Shown here: positions 29,574 through 40,241 of the stretch, piece by piece | Numbering within the stretch: the first letter of the stretch is position 1 | Layout: every line of letters begins with the position of its first letter | Source of the DNA: Sulfurimonas sp. hsl 1-7 | GTDB taxonomy: Bacteria; Campylobacterota; Campylobacteria; Campylobacterales; Sulfurimonadaceae | Length of the DNA: 64,000 nt | Assembly: GCF_030577135.1 (NCBI RefSeq) | Contig: NZ_JAUIRR010000002.1 | Span: forward strand, 495,856 to 559,855 | Direction: 5' to 3' | Made by a program: the position numbers and the translations under genes | The notes under the pieces: model-generated | Seen by the model: only the letters and a program-made list of their open reading frames with translations | Database searches by the model: none | What the model was told of the DNA's origin: nothing

Positions 29574-30091
29574 TTTTGAGCCTTTAAAACAACGTTATAT
29601 ATCTGCATTGCTACATTTGCACTTTCAGTGATACTTCTGGCACTAAGAGTAGCACCGGTAATAGTAGAGATGTTTTTTGGAATGTTTAGGTGTTGAGTTG
29701 TATCGGTATTTGCAAATTGCTTTTTCCATGTATCGTTTGGCATATATTCTAAAGGTTCATTAAATGCGACAACCTCGATTGATTCTAAAACATCTTGTGC
29801 GTTGATTGTATAAAGATAAACACCGTTTTTTGAGCGGATCTTGTTTGAGAGTAAAATAGCATAAGCAAGATGTTCTGAGCCCTTAGAAACTTTGTAAGTA
29901 CGCACTATGGAAGAGTTCAGTTTTTGTTGTGCAGCTTTTTGAACCGCTTGTTTTTGTGCTTTTTTTAAAATAATGTTTTTTTCTATAATTGTTGCATCAC
30001 TACCGAAATTGCTTTTTAAAATCTCTTGAGGTGAGAGTAGCATCCCCGCACTGAGTTGCAGTGCGGATAAAAATAGGATAAGAAGTTTCAT
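29570..30091 (-). CDS. Exported FMN-binding domain protein (predicted flavinylated)
   Basis: A signal peptide (about residues 1-15) precedes a basic helical stretch and an FMN-binding domain of the NqrC/RnfG type. The flavinylation motif is ITGATLSARSIT, with Thr148 the expected FMN attachment residue. The EPLEYMPNDTWKKQF segment upstream also fits the family. At 173 aa it holds one FMN domain and no heme motif. It follows the porin by 9 bp and precedes two membrane genes, with apbE converging from the other side. Confidence 0.85.
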   Translation of the reverse strand: MKLLILFLSALQLSAGMLLSPQEILKSNFGSDATIIEKNIILKKAQKQAVQKAAQQKLNSSIVRTYKVSKGSEHLAYAILLSNKIRSKNGVYLYTINAQDVLESIEVVAFNEPLEYMPNDTWKKQFANTDTTQHLNIPKNISTITGATLSARSITESANVAMQIYNVVLKAQK

Positions 30092-30100
30092 AATGATTCC

Positions 30101-31330
30101 TTAGAAGATAAATCCTAATGAGATGCTTGTTGTATCGCTGTCGCCGAAACCACCTTTTTGCATAGCATGATCGAATTTGATTACAACTTGTTCATGTGGG
30201 AAGTAGTTAAGACCCACAGTTGTGATCTTTGTACTTTCATTACCTGTCCCGTCTGCAAGTTTATCTTGTGGAGATAATTGCTCATATTGTACAAAAAGAG
30301 GAAGCATATCACTAGAGTTTGTTAGTGAGAGTATATCAAAACTTGCATTTAGGTAGCCTCCATAAGCACTTTCTACTGCCGTTGCATTAATATCCTCTGC
30401 ATCTGAACGATCAACTTGAGAATATACCCCATATAGTCTAAATCCGCTTTGTTTGTAGTCTAAATGGAGATCTGAGATTGTAGTTCTAGAACTTGTTTCA
30501 TCACCAGAAGGGGCATTATATACAGAAGCTCCGACAAGTAAACCGTTTATACCTGTATAATCCATTCTTGCCACAAAACCAAGGTTTGGATCTGTTTGTT
30601 TAAAAGAACCGCCGCGTCCGTCACGTATCCAGCTTTTTCCATCCGCTTCTGTTTTTAGAGCACTGATTGCTGCAAGTTTGTAGGAAAGGTTGTCTGTTAC
30701 CTGTCCGTAAACCATTACTCCACTGTCATGCCATGTAGAAGGGATAATGTATTTTTCTGTTTGTGGTCTTTGTACGGTCGTAAAAAGTGTCGGTTCGTGT
30801 CTTTCGTTGATTAGTCCCATCGGTACTAGCATATGTCCTGCACGGATATTTGCATAGTCGTTGATCAAGAAATCAAGATACATGAACTCTACTACTACAT
30901 AACCGCTGGCCGTATTACCGTCTTCTGCGCCGCCGTGTTCAAATTCCAGTTCAGCATTTAAAATAATATTGTCAGAAAATCTATATCCTATGTATGGAAC
31001 AAATCTATATACGTCAAGTAACGATTTTCCATCCTCTTTATTGTAAGCATAGAACATCTCTCCATACCCACCAATACTAAGAGGTGATTTTGAATAATAT
31101 ACTTTAGATGCAGCACTTGCAAGTCCACTGTAAGATTGTGTAGTATCTACTACATTAAATCCTACACCTGTTTTAAGCGAACTTGTTTCATCGGCAAGTG
31201 TCTGTGTTATCTCTCTGAGTTCTTGGATCTCTGCTTTTAAAGCTTCGATATCCTGATTTGTATCTGCAAATGTAGCTGTTGTTAGTAAAGAAAAAGCTAC
31301 TAACGATAAAGCTTTTTTAGAAAGTTTCAT
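30101..31330 (-). CDS. Outer-membrane porin with N-terminal coiled coil
   Basis: A signal peptide ending in TFADT is followed by a short coiled coil (about residues 25-52, DIEALKAEIQELREI). A beta-barrel of roughly 340 residues ends in SLGFIF with terminal Phe. The barrel resembles phosphate-selective OprP/OprO-type porins (GGYGEMFYAYN, GHMLVPMGLINERHEP), but substrate cannot be told. A near-consensus Fur box lies 86-104 bp upstream of its ATG. It appears to head the operon with the FMN-binding protein and two membrane proteins. Confidence 0.83.
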   Translation of the reverse strand: MKLSKKALSLVAFSLLTTATFADTNQDIEALKAEIQELREITQTLADETSSLKTGVGFNVVDTTQSYSGLASAASKVYYSKSPLSIGGYGEMFYAYNKEDGKSLLDVYRFVPYIGYRFSDNIILNAELEFEHGGAEDGNTASGYVVVEFMYLDFLINDYANIRAGHMLVPMGLINERHEPTLFTTVQRPQTEKYIIPSTWHDSGVMVYGQVTDNLSYKLAAISALKTEADGKSWIRDGRGGSFKQTDPNLGFVARMDYTGINGLLVGASVYNAPSGDETSSRTTISDLHLDYKQSGFRLYGVYSQVDRSDAEDINATAVESAYGGYLNASFDILSLTNSSDMLPLFVQYEQLSPQDKLADGTGNESTKITTVGLNYFPHEQVVIKFDHAMQKGGFGDSDTTSISLGFIF

Positions 31331-31415
31331 TTTATTTCCTTATATGAATATGATATTTGTTATCATAATTGATGTTAGAATAATTACATTAATTATCTTA
31401 ATAATATATTAATTC

Positions 31416-31434
31416 AATAATCATTATCATTATT
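31416..31434 (-). promoter_or_regulatory. Fur box in the porin-folE divergent region
   Basis: On the minus strand the 19-mer AATAATGATAATGATTATT matches the Fur consensus GATAATGATAATCATTATC at 16 of 19 positions. A TTGAAT just beside it could be the porin -35 element. The box lies 86-104 bp from the porin ATG and 73 bp from the folE start, so it could act on either gene. The porin direction is favoured by content. Confidence 0.65.
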
Positions 31435-31470
31435 AATGATAGGTTTTAAGTTTGAATAGTACAAATGTAG

Positions 31471-31476
31471 TATAAT
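31471..31476 (+). promoter_or_regulatory. folE -10 element
   Basis: TATAAT in GTAGTATAATTACG lies 30 bp upstream of the folE TTG start. No good -35 is seen, which is normal for this phylum. Confidence 0.5.
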
Positions 31477-31506
31477 TACGAACATATATATTTAAAGGTA
31501 CAAGTT

Positions 31507-32091
31507 TTGTCAGATAACAAAAATACAGAATTTGAAAATGCAGTAAAAATGATGATGCAGCATGTTGGTGAAGATCCGACAAGAGAGGGGCTTTTAGATA
31601 CTCCTAAACGTGTTAGAAAAGCGTATGAATTTATCTACGGCGGATATAAAGAAGATCCAAAAGAGATTCTCTCTAAAGCACTTTTTACAAGTAGCAACGA
31701 TGAGATGGTACTTGTAAAAGATATTGAGTTTTACTCTACATGTGAACACCATCTACTTCCTATAATCGGGCGTGTACATGTTGCATATATTCCGGATGGA
31801 AAAGTGGTTGGTCTTTCAAAGATTCCTCGTGTTGTAAATGTTTTCGCACGCCGTATGCAGATCCAAGAGCAGTTAACTGAGCAGATCGCAGATGCTATTA
31901 TGGATACTATTGAGCCAAAAGGTGTAGCGGTTGTTGTTCAAGCACGTCATATGTGTATGGAGATGAGAGGGGTTGAGAAGATTAACTCTACTACTACATC
32001 TTCAGCACTTCGCGGTTTGTTTAAATCAGACGATAAAACAAGAGCGGAATTTTTCTCACTTATCAATTCTCCAGCGGGAAGTAGATTCTAA
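31507..32091 (+). CDS. folE: GTP cyclohydrolase I
   Basis: FolE converts GTP to dihydroneopterin triphosphate, the first step of folate synthesis. The zinc ligands lie in [20 protein letters not shown] and [11 protein letters not shown]. The N-terminal [13 protein letters not shown] block is also typical. At 194 aa the length is normal. The start is TTG with AAAGG 7 nt upstream. fliI begins 3 bp after its stop, so the two are probably co-transcribed. Confidence 0.96.
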   Translation: MSDNKNTEFENAVKMMMQHVGEDPTREGLLDTPKRVRKAYEFIYGGYKEDPKEILSKALFTSSNDEMVLVKDIEFYSTCEHHLLPIIGRVHVAYIPDGKVVGLSKIPRVVNVFARRMQIQEQLTEQIADAIMDTIEPKGVAVVVQARHMCMEMRGVEKINSTTTSSALRGLFKSDDKTRAEFFSLINSPAGSRF

Positions 32092-32094
32092 GAT

Positions 32095-33399
32095 ATGCCA
32101 TTATCGTCACTAAGAGAGAAACTTGCCAAGAAAAACTACTCGGTAGCTTTTGGTGAGGTTGAAAAGATCAATGCAACCGTCATCATAGCCAAGGGTTTAA
32201 ATGTAAGTATTAGTGATATGGTAAAAATAGTCTCTAATGAGACAGAACAAGAAACCGTAGGGATGGTTACAGAGGTTGACGGTTCATTTTTTTATATTAC
32301 ACCGTTTAGTTTTGTAGAGGGGTTTCGTTCGGGTGATCGTGTCTTTTTAGACTCTACAGGGCTAAATATTCCCGTAGGTGATGCACTTTTAGGGCGCGTG
32401 GTTGATCCTTTTATGCGTCCGATTGACGGCAAAGGTCCAATCGAGAGTGCAAAACTCTCTCCTATTATCAAAGCTCCGATTGCCGCAATGAAGCGTGGGA
32501 TGATCGATGAAGTGTTTGGAGTAGGGGTTAAAAGTATCGACGGGCTTTTGACTTGTGGAAAAGGGCAGAAACTTGGTATTTTTGCGGGAAGCGGTGTCGG
32601 TAAATCAACTTTGATGGGGATGATTGTCCGCGGTGCGGAGGCGCCGATCAAAGTAGTAGCCCTGATTGGTGAGCGTGGTCGTGAGGTTCCGGAGTTTATA
32701 GAAAAAAACCTCGGCGGTGATCTGACAAATACGGTGATTGTTGTTGCAACGAGTGATGATTCACCACTTATGAGAAAGTACGGTGCCTTTGCCGCGATGA
32801 GTGTAGCTGAGCATTTTAAAGATAAAAACCAGGATGTGCTTTTTATTATGGACTCGGTAACACGTTTTGCGATGGCTCAGCGTGAGATAGGGCTTGCTCT
32901 AGGTGAGCCGCCGACCTCAAAAGGGTATCCCCCTTCATCTTTGACACTTTTACCTCAGTTAATGGAGCGTGCAGGAAAAGAGGAGGGCAAAGGGAGTATT
33001 ACCGCTTTCTTTACCGTACTTATCGAGGGGGATGATATGAGTGATCCGATCGCCGATCAGTCCCGTTCTATCTTAGACGGACATATTGTACTCTCAAGGG
33101 AGATGACAGACTTTGGTATCTATCCTCCTGTGCACATTTTAAACTCTGCTTCACGTGTAATGAACGATATTATTTCGGAGGAACATTTCAAAGCGGCTAT
33201 GAAGTTTCGTCGTTTATACACCCTTTTAAAAGAGAATGAAACATTGATCCGTATCGGTGCTTACAATAAGGGGACTGATCCGGAGCTCGACGAAGCTATT
33301 GATAAAAAAGAATCAATGCAGCGCTTTATAGCACAAGGTGCGATGTTTAAAGTGAGTTTTGAAGAGGCTGTAGGCGAACTTACGGAGATAATGGGGTAA
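32095..33399 (+). CDS. fliI: Flagellar export apparatus ATPase FliI
   Basis: FliI is the hexameric ATPase that energises flagellar type III secretion. Walker A is GSGVGKST (about residues 165-172) and Walker B lies in DVLFIMDSVTRFAMAQREIGLALGE, quoted here in two overlapping parts: the motif hydrophobics then DS. The GERGREVPEFIE and GYPPSSLTLLPQLMERAG blocks identify FliI against F1-beta and Rho. At 434 aa it is typical. It abuts the opposing beta-propeller gene with no gap. Confidence 0.95.
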   Translation: MPLSSLREKLAKKNYSVAFGEVEKINATVIIAKGLNVSISDMVKIVSNETEQETVGMVTEVDGSFFYITPFSFVEGFRSGDRVFLDSTGLNIPVGDALLGRVVDPFMRPIDGKGPIESAKLSPIIKAPIAAMKRGMIDEVFGVGVKSIDGLLTCGKGQKLGIFAGSGVGKSTLMGMIVRGAEAPIKVVALIGERGREVPEFIEKNLGGDLTNTVIVVATSDDSPLMRKYGAFAAMSVAEHFKDKNQDVLFIMDSVTRFAMAQREIGLALGEPPTSKGYPPSSLTLLPQLMERAGKEEGKGSITAFFTVLIEGDDMSDPIADQSRSILDGHIVLSREMTDFGIYPPVHILNSASRVMNDIISEEHFKAAMKFRRLYTLLKENETLIRIGAYNKGTDPELDEAIDKKESMQRFIAQGAMFKVSFEEAVGELTEIMG

Positions 33400-35538
33400 T
33401 TATCTCTTATGCTCTCCGACTATAAGTTCTGAATCAAGCCACGCATCACGCTCTTTAAAAATTTCGTCACTGCTTGTAAGTGCGAGTTTATTGTTTGAGA
33501 GTTTCTCATATGTTCTCATAAGCGTTTTTATCTCCGTATCAAGCCCAAATATATCTATGTAAGAGTAGATAATCGCTTCTGTTTGTGTAAAAGTGCGTTT
33601 AGCGAGCAAAACTTTGACTTTTGTTTGAAAACTCAGACGGATAATATCTCCTATCTTTGCACTTCTGCTTTTGAGAACGATAAGTTCTCCAAGAGTTTCT
33701 TTGATCCCTTTGAGATCCCCTTTTAATGCAAGGCTCTCGCATTTGTCTATCAATTTTTGCCAATGTCTCTCAAGCAGAGCAGCTAACTCCAGTCGATCAA
33801 GCTGTTTTGCTTTATCGATTGTTTCATAACAGCCAAGAAAGTTATCTGCTTCGTAATATTGTAAAAATTTTTTGGCATAACTTGCAAGTTCATAAAGCTC
33901 TTTGAGGGGCTCTTTTATATCCTGAAGGTATTGGAGTTGTTGGATCTTTTCGATCGCCTTATCTACCTTTGATCGAAAAATATCCTCCTTTATATTTTTG
34001 AGCTGGAGTTTTATCTCATTTAGAAGTTCTTGATACTGTCCCAGTTGTTTGAAAGTCTCATTTTTTTTGATAAGCAGGGAAATATTTTTATAGTTTTTTA
34101 CCTGCAACGATCGTAAAAAGAGGAGGAAATCTTTATTTTGTTTCAGCAGAAGCTTTACAAGCGCTTTTTTAGAGTTTACACCTGCATAGATAGCAAGGGT
34201 ATCGTGAGCAATATCATCTCTGCCGAGCTTGATCTGTTTTTGAGCAAATGAAAACGCTTCTTTAAAGGCACTCTCCATTGTTGCATAAGGGTGTGTCTGT
34301 TGCAGGGCGGGGTACTTTTCAACCATAGCATACGCTACATGGTATTTTCTCTCCAATACAAGTGTATGAAACTTTTGATATTGTTCAAACGAATTAAAGA
34401 TCAGGTCTAAATCGCTTTTTTTACTTTGTATATTTTTAAAAGGGGCAAGGAGTTCAACGGCTTCTTGTTTTTTTGATGCTATAAAAGCATCAATAGCCTT
34501 TGTATAGAGTTGTTTGTAGATCTTCTCTAGCTGGGTGTACTCAGGAGTGTTGTAGAGTATAGGATTTATTTCCAATAGTTTATAGGCATCTTCAAGGTTG
34601 TTATGTAAGATCAGATCTCTTAGCATATGTGATGTGGGGAGAGTGATCTTCTCAACATGGTTGTTTTCCAAAACTACAAAAATGGTATTTTCTACAAGTT
34701 CTACAAATTTTATATCAAGATCAAATTTAAAAAGTTCGTTGGAGATAAATTTTTGCTGTATGAGATCAAGCAGGGCTATTTTATTTGATTCTCCGCTAAG
34801 CAAGGCATATTTTTCCCCTGAAATAGGAATAATCTGCGTTACATTACCGATAGGGGAGTTGATGGTTTTTATACTTTTATAGTGATTGAGATCGTGAAAG
34901 TAGATATTTCCATCAACGCTTGCAGAGATTAAAAGCTCGTCCGATATAAACTTTAGAACATTCACTTTTACACGTGCTGTTTGTATTGTTTGTTTGTGTG
35001 TTAGTGAATGTGTCTTGATGATGGTGATAGCCCCGCCGTAACCGCTACATGCTATGTATGTATCGTTTGAATCGATTGCACCTACATAGTTTTTGTCGAT
35101 CACCTTTTTCCCTATGGTGTTGTTAAAAGGGAAAGAACAAAGTCTTGAAAGGCTTGATTTCCCGTCATATCTATACTGTACGACACGGCCGTTTTTCGTC
35201 CCTGTAATAAGATAAGGGGAGTTTTGTATAAAATGGAGGATTGTAATATCACCCGAGTAACTTATGATAGTTTGTAAAACACTCTTTGTTTTTGTGTTGA
35301 TAATATAGATAGTTTTTCCATTGGCAAGAGCAACAAGATCATCTGTTTTATGAAAACAGATAGCTGTTGTTTGACTTGAGAGGTACTCCGTAGCTATACT
35401 GCTTAAGGGCTTGCAGGTTAACGTAGAAAACGATTTTATAATTTTATGTTGCAGCGCATATATAATTTCATCGTTATTAAGTGCGCTAAAAGCGACTATG
35501 TTACTACGTGTACGAAGACACTCCTCTTGTATGATCAT
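33400..35538 (-). CDS. WD40-like beta-propeller plus alpha-solenoid protein
   Basis: This 712-aa protein has no signal peptide. The N-terminal half (about residues 1-305) consists of WD40-like blades (for example TGTKNGRVVQYR, ISASVDGNIYFHD). The C-terminal half (about 310-690) is a run of helical hairpins, resembling TPR or solenoid repeats. The function is unknown and I cannot name a family. A propeller followed by a solenoid is the layout of eukaryotic coat and IFT proteins, but this is a shape comparison only. It lies 4 bp downstream of the SQR-type gene on the same strand. Confidence 0.75.
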   Translation of the reverse strand: MIIQEECLRTRSNIVAFSALNNDEIIYALQHKIIKSFSTLTCKPLSSIATEYLSSQTTAICFHKTDDLVALANGKTIYIINTKTKSVLQTIISYSGDITILHFIQNSPYLITGTKNGRVVQYRYDGKSSLSRLCSFPFNNTIGKKVIDKNYVGAIDSNDTYIACSGYGGAITIIKTHSLTHKQTIQTARVKVNVLKFISDELLISASVDGNIYFHDLNHYKSIKTINSPIGNVTQIIPISGEKYALLSGESNKIALLDLIQQKFISNELFKFDLDIKFVELVENTIFVVLENNHVEKITLPTSHMLRDLILHNNLEDAYKLLEINPILYNTPEYTQLEKIYKQLYTKAIDAFIASKKQEAVELLAPFKNIQSKKSDLDLIFNSFEQYQKFHTLVLERKYHVAYAMVEKYPALQQTHPYATMESAFKEAFSFAQKQIKLGRDDIAHDTLAIYAGVNSKKALVKLLLKQNKDFLLFLRSLQVKNYKNISLLIKKNETFKQLGQYQELLNEIKLQLKNIKEDIFRSKVDKAIEKIQQLQYLQDIKEPLKELYELASYAKKFLQYYEADNFLGCYETIDKAKQLDRLELAALLERHWQKLIDKCESLALKGDLKGIKETLGELIVLKSRSAKIGDIIRLSFQTKVKVLLAKRTFTQTEAIIYSYIDIFGLDTEIKTLMRTYEKLSNNKLALTSSDEIFKERDAWLDSELIVGEHKR

Positions 35539-35542
35539 CTAC

Positions 35543-36925
35543 CTAGAATCTACCTGTAAGCATGAGATATTTATACATTGGCTTTAACATATACAGATCA
35601 AAAGCCCACCAGATCCATCTCGGTTTTTCAAAATCTAGCGGAAATGTTGGAGCAGGCCCCTTGTAGTTAAACTCCGCCATAATAATTTTGCCGTATTGAG
35701 TTTTGAGCGGGCACACCGTATAGCCGTCAAATTTTGCTTTGAGTGTCTCGTTTTTCATTAGTGAAAGAAGGTTCTCAACCAAAACAGGGCCGTGATGTCT
35801 AGCACTCCCTCCTGTTTTTCCCATAGGGATTCCACATACATCACCGATCCCGAAGATGTTTTTATAGCGTTTGTGTTGGAGTGAGTATTGATCAACTTCC
35901 AGCCAGCCCATATTGTCAAGCAGATCTGAGTTTTTAAGCGGATCAACCGGACTCATAGGGGGTGTAATGTGAATAAAGTCATAATCGATGACAACTTCAT
36001 CAGCTCTTGAAACTTTTTCATAGATCTCGAAATCTTCATCATATACCTCCTCTTCATAGGCGTGAATAAAGGTTGCTTTTTTGTTTTTCACATCTATGGA
36101 GCGGAGATGGTGCTGGAATTTGTTCTCTATCTTGTCATATCTCTCTTGTGTTTTGTGAAGCTCTTTATCAATTTTTGGAAGATGAAAGAGTGATTTTAAT
36201 CCGGTTGCAAAGGTATACTCGGCACTAAGTCCCGCTTCTTTAAGATAATCTGCACTGAGATAAAGCATTTTTTGAGGTGCTCCGCCACATTTTATAGGGG
36301 AACTGGGTTGTGTGTAAAGTACTTTTGGCTTTTTGGTTTTTGCGGCAGTTTTAAGATCGTTAAACCAATCCCAAGTGATTGTAGCACCTTCGGCTCTACC
36401 GTGTTCAAGGTCATTGAGATAAACACTAGATATCCCGTTTGTACCGATATCCTCTTTCTTTAAGCCTTCGATCTCTTCATAGTTAGATTGGATACCTGTT
36501 GCAATGATTAGATAATCGTAAAGCACTTCCTCTCCCGATCGAGTTGTTACACTGTTATTTTGAGGATCAAACTTATTTACTTCATCTTTGATCCAGTTCA
36601 CTTTATTTGTATCGATATAGTCGTGGTTATCTAAGTAAAGATCTTCGACTTCCATCTCTCCGGCAGCAACAAACACTTGTCCCGGTTGGTAGATATGGAT
36701 CTCATTTGGTGCAATGATCGTAATGTCGGGATTTTTGATGGCACGCTGCAAGCGTGAAAGTGCCATAATAGCACCGCTTCCACCGCCTGCAATCACGATT
36801 TTTCCTTTTACATCTTCAGAAGCTTCTAGTTGTGTAGTTGCACTGCTTGAGAGTAAAACAGATGCAGCAACAGGGGAGAGACCGATAACTTTAAGGGCAT
36901 CACGACGGGAGAGTTTATTTGACAT
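35543..36925 (-). CDS. Tat-exported sulfide:quinone oxidoreductase-family flavoprotein
   Basis: A twin-arginine leader (SRRDALKVIGLSPVAASVLL) precedes an FAD-binding fold with IVIAGGGSGAIMAL and the late FAD loop NIFGIGDVCGIP. Cysteines sit at 213 (SPIKCGGAPQK), 364 and 405 (GYTVCPLKTQYGK); Cys213 and Cys405 match the late redox cysteines of SQR/FCSD proteins. YQPGQVFVAAGEM near residue 80 is also typical. The C-terminus has an aromatic, amphipathic stretch (PRWIWWAFDLYMLKP) suited to membrane contact. The exact SQR type was not determined, and an FCSD-like role is possible. Confidence 0.8.
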   Translation of the reverse strand: MSNKLSRRDALKVIGLSPVAASVLLSSSATTQLEASEDVKGKIVIAGGGSGAIMALSRLQRAIKNPDITIIAPNEIHIYQPGQVFVAAGEMEVEDLYLDNHDYIDTNKVNWIKDEVNKFDPQNNSVTTRSGEEVLYDYLIIATGIQSNYEEIEGLKKEDIGTNGISSVYLNDLEHGRAEGATITWDWFNDLKTAAKTKKPKVLYTQPSSPIKCGGAPQKMLYLSADYLKEAGLSAEYTFATGLKSLFHLPKIDKELHKTQERYDKIENKFQHHLRSIDVKNKKATFIHAYEEEVYDEDFEIYEKVSRADEVVIDYDFIHITPPMSPVDPLKNSDLLDNMGWLEVDQYSLQHKRYKNIFGIGDVCGIPMGKTGGSARHHGPVLVENLLSLMKNETLKAKFDGYTVCPLKTQYGKIIMAEFNYKGPAPTFPLDFEKPRWIWWAFDLYMLKPMYKYLMLTGRF

Positions 36926-36969
36926 CTTTACACCTTTTACTATTTTTTTCCATTATACAGCTGCTACAC

Positions 36970-38568
36970 TTAATAGATCTTTTTGAGTAATAGTTGTGTA
37001 GATACCCTTCCGTTAAACTCATTTTTTGCGATCGTATAGCTGCATGAGATCTTGCGATCACTAGGCATTTCGTAAACAGTTCTAAAAGCGATCAGCTCTA
37101 CCGTTTTTCTTTGATGAGGATATTGACGTACCTCTATTTTTGAGTGTGATTTATCGGCACCTAAAAGTTTTATGCTGACAACTTCTGCATCTTCAAGTAA
37201 AAATGAGGGGCGTGCATTTGCTTCGCCGAAAGGTTCAAATGTTTCTAAAAGTGTAAGGAACTCATTATCAATCTCATCAGTTTCAAGTATGCCGCTAAGT
37301 GATTCTTTAGGGATGAAATCCTCTTTTGGAATCGATTGTGCGCTTTGATTGAGAGCTTCTCTGAAGAGCTCTATATTTTCAGTTTTAAGCCCTAAACCTG
37401 CAGCCATTTTATGTCCACCAAACTTAGTTAACAAGTGTTCATTTTCTTTAATAAGCTCGTAAACATTGACCTCTCCTACACTTCTGGCACTTCCCTTTGC
37501 ATCCTCACCGTGTATGCTGAGCACTATTGCGGGTTTAGAGTATTTATCTACTAAACGTGAAGCGACTATCCCTACAACACCCTCATGCCACTCTTCACCT
37601 GCGACAACGATCACATTGTCATTTTCATTTACCTGGGTAAAAGCTATTTGAGTTGTTTGTGCCTCTGTCTCTTTTCTAAGCTCATTAAGTTTTCCAAGAA
37701 GCTCGAACTGATGATAGGCCTTGTTTGTATCCTGTGCTGTATAAAATTCAAGTGCTATAGATGCATCTTCAAGACGTCCCGCAGAGTTTAGGCGAGGGGC
37801 TATCATAAACCCTATATCCTCAGAGTTGATTTGTGATTTATTTAAAAAGTCTCTTATGATGATCGAAGAGGGGCGGTTAGAATACATTATATATTTAAGC
37901 CCCTCTTTTACAAGGGTACGGTTTATATCGATCAAAGGCATCACATCGGCAATGATAGCAATTGCCAGGATATCCAAAAACTGTTTCATATCGATGTTGA
38001 GTGAAAGCTCTTTTTTTACAAGTGCAAGTACTAGCCACGCAACTTGGGCTCCACAGATCTCTTTAAAGGGATAGTTGCACTCTTTGAGTTTCGGGTCTAC
38101 AATAGCATAGGCATCCGGCAGATTATCTGAGGGTGTATGGTGATCGGTGATGATTAGATCAATTCCTCGCTCTTTACAGATCTTGGCTGCTTCAACGGCA
38201 GTAATACCGTTATCTACGGTAAGTACGAGATCAGCCTCGATTCTCTCTAAAATCTTAGGACTTACTCCGTAACCGTCGTTAAACCTGTTTGGGATGATAG
38301 CTTCAAGAGGATAGGGGATCTGTCTGAAAAAGTCCACCATAATGGCAGTAGAACTCACCCCATCGACATCATAATCACCTACTAACACTATTTTTTGGTT
38401 TGTTAGTATTGCTTCGGCTATTCTTTTTGCGGCTTTTTCACCGTTATGAAGTAGGGCAGGATTTGGAATGTGTGAAAGTTTTTTATCTACTCCATCAAAC
38501 CTGCTTGAGAGCAGGTTGTAGAGTGCTTTTTTTGTAAGAGGTTGCTTATTCAGATTTAAGTGCTGCAT
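36970..38568 (-). CDS. recJ: Single-stranded-DNA exonuclease RecJ
   Basis: RecJ is a 5'-3' ssDNA exonuclease in recombination and mismatch repair. DHH-family motifs are visible: [17 protein letters not shown] (motif I), [17 protein letters not shown] with the DHH triad, and the DHHA1 motif [14 protein letters not shown] chose the ATG at 38568, which gives 532 aa; a TTG two codons earlier is in frame. The 5' end overlaps the pyrG 3' end by 23 bp. Confidence 0.94.
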   Translation of the reverse strand: MQHLNLNKQPLTKKALYNLLSSRFDGVDKKLSHIPNPALLHNGEKAAKRIAEAILTNQKIVLVGDYDVDGVSSTAIMVDFFRQIPYPLEAIIPNRFNDGYGVSPKILERIEADLVLTVDNGITAVEAAKICKERGIDLIITDHHTPSDNLPDAYAIVDPKLKECNYPFKEICGAQVAWLVLALVKKELSLNIDMKQFLDILAIAIIADVMPLIDINRTLVKEGLKYIMYSNRPSSIIIRDFLNKSQINSEDIGFMIAPRLNSAGRLEDASIALEFYTAQDTNKAYHQFELLGKLNELRKETEAQTTQIAFTQVNENDNVIVVAGEEWHEGVVGIVASRLVDKYSKPAIVLSIHGEDAKGSARSVGEVNVYELIKENEHLLTKFGGHKMAAGLGLKTENIELFREALNQSAQSIPKEDFIPKESLSGILETDEIDNEFLTLLETFEPFGEANARPSFLLEDAEVVSIKLLGADKSHSKIEVRQYPHQRKTVELIAFRTVYEMPSDRKISCSYTIAKNEFNGRVSTQLLLKKIY

Positions 38569-40165
38569 CAACAAACGCTAAAATTGAAGGGTTTGGTGTT
38601 TGAAGACGAGATGTGAATTCCGGGTGGAATTGTACACCTAAGAACCATGGGTGATCTTTTACTTCAACAGCTTCGATTAGACCGTTTGATTCACCTGTTA
38701 CGATCATACCTGCAGCTTCAAGCTCTGCTCTGTATGTAGGATTTGCTTCATATCTATGGCGATGTCTTTCATAGATAGTTTTCTCACCGTGATATGCTTG
38801 GCGTAATAATGAACCCTCTTTTGTATCACACGGGTACTCACCAAGACGAAGTGTACCACCCATCGGTGATTGGTGTGTACGAAGCTGCATACCACCGCTT
38901 TGATCTAAGAAGTTGTCGATTAGGTAGATCATAGGGTATGGTGTGTTTTCATCAAACTCAACCGAGTTAGCCCCTTCTAAACCTAAAACGTTACGTGCGT
39001 ATTCAACTAAAGTAAGCTGCATACCAAGACAGATTCCAAGGTATGGTACTTTGTTTACACGAGCGTATTCGATTGCTTGAATCTTACCTTCAACACCGCG
39101 GTTACCAAAACCACCTGCAACTAAAACACCGTCACAATCAGCTAAAAGTGTTTCAGCACCTTTTTCTTCGATCTCTTCTGAATCAACCCAGCAGATCTCA
39201 ACGCGGCTGTCAAGGTGTGCACCTGCATGGATAAGTGCTTCAGTAAGTGACTTGTAAGACTCTTTAAGTGCAAGATATTTTCCAACAAAACCGATAACCA
39301 CTTTCCCTTTTGGTTGAACGATCTTCTTAACAAGATTATCCCACTCTTCCATATCCGGTTCTAATTCGCCTAATTCTAACTCTTTTGCGATCGGCTTTAA
39401 GATATTTTGTCTTAAAAAGCTCATCGGTACATCGTAGATAGATGCCGCATCAAGAGCTTCAACAACACTGTCACTGCTTACATCACAACTCATTGCAAGT
39501 TTTTTCTTGAAAGTTTTCGGCAATGCATTTTCACATCTTGCAATAATCATCTGTGGAGTGATACCGATACGGCGAAGTTCTTGAACCGAGTGCTGTGTCG
39601 GCTTCGATTTTAACTCCCCTGCCGCTTTGATGAAAGGGATCAGTGTTACGTGAATAAAGAAAGTACCCGCTACTTCATCGTCATGTTTCATTTGGCGAAT
39701 CGCTTCCATAAACGGTAAACCTTCGATATCACCAACTGTTCCACCAAGCTCTACTACAAGGATGTCATGTCCTTCACCCGCAGCTTTGATACGGTTAACG
39801 ATCTCCCCAACAATATGTGGAATAACCTGAATAGTTTGTCCTAGGTATCCACCTGCACGTTCACGCTCAATTACGCTTGAGTAAACTTGACCGGTTGTGA
39901 AGTTTGAAGTTTTAAGATACGAAGTATCTAAAAATCTTTCATAGTTTCCGATATCTAAGTCAGTTTCCGCTCCATCTTTTGTTACGAAAACCTCTCCATG
40001 CTCTAACGGCGACATAGTACCAGGGTCAACATTGATATATGGATCTATTTTTAACATACCCACTTTTTTACCAGAGTGCTTTAAAAGTGTACCAATACTC
40101 GCTGCTGTGATCCCTTTACCAAGAGAACTTAAAACCCCACCGGTAACAAAAATGTATTTAGTCAT
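38546..40165 (-). CDS. pyrG: CTP synthase
   Basis: PyrG aminates UTP to CTP. The N-terminal synthetase domain starts [18 protein letters not shown], with [19 protein letters not shown]. The C-terminal glutaminase has the Cys nucleophile in [18 protein letters not shown] and the catalytic His-Glu pair in [11 protein letters not shown]. The 539-aa length is standard. It diverges from the KefB-type gene and overlaps recJ by 23 bp at its 3' end. Confidence 0.97.
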   Translation of the reverse strand: MTKYIFVTGGVLSSLGKGITAASIGTLLKHSGKKVGMLKIDPYINVDPGTMSPLEHGEVFVTKDGAETDLDIGNYERFLDTSYLKTSNFTTGQVYSSVIERERAGGYLGQTIQVIPHIVGEIVNRIKAAGEGHDILVVELGGTVGDIEGLPFMEAIRQMKHDDEVAGTFFIHVTLIPFIKAAGELKSKPTQHSVQELRRIGITPQMIIARCENALPKTFKKKLAMSCDVSSDSVVEALDAASIYDVPMSFLRQNILKPIAKELELGELEPDMEEWDNLVKKIVQPKGKVVIGFVGKYLALKESYKSLTEALIHAGAHLDSRVEICWVDSEEIEEKGAETLLADCDGVLVAGGFGNRGVEGKIQAIEYARVNKVPYLGICLGMQLTLVEYARNVLGLEGANSVEFDENTPYPMIYLIDNFLDQSGGMQLRTHQSPMGGTLRLGEYPCDTKEGSLLRQAYHGEKTIYERHRHRYEANPTYRAELEAAGMIVTGESNGLIEAVEVKDHPWFLGVQFHPEFTSRLQTPNPSILAFVDAALKSE

Positions 40166-40241
40166 ATAAAAATCTCCACATATTTATAAATATAAATGCG
40201 ATTATATAATATAATCACTTATTAAATTATGAAAGTTTGCA

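Noticed and set aside
31331..31506. A tRNA or riboswitch in the porin-folE gap
   Set aside because: No cloverleaf or known aptamer core is visible; the gap holds the Fur box and a TATAAT element.
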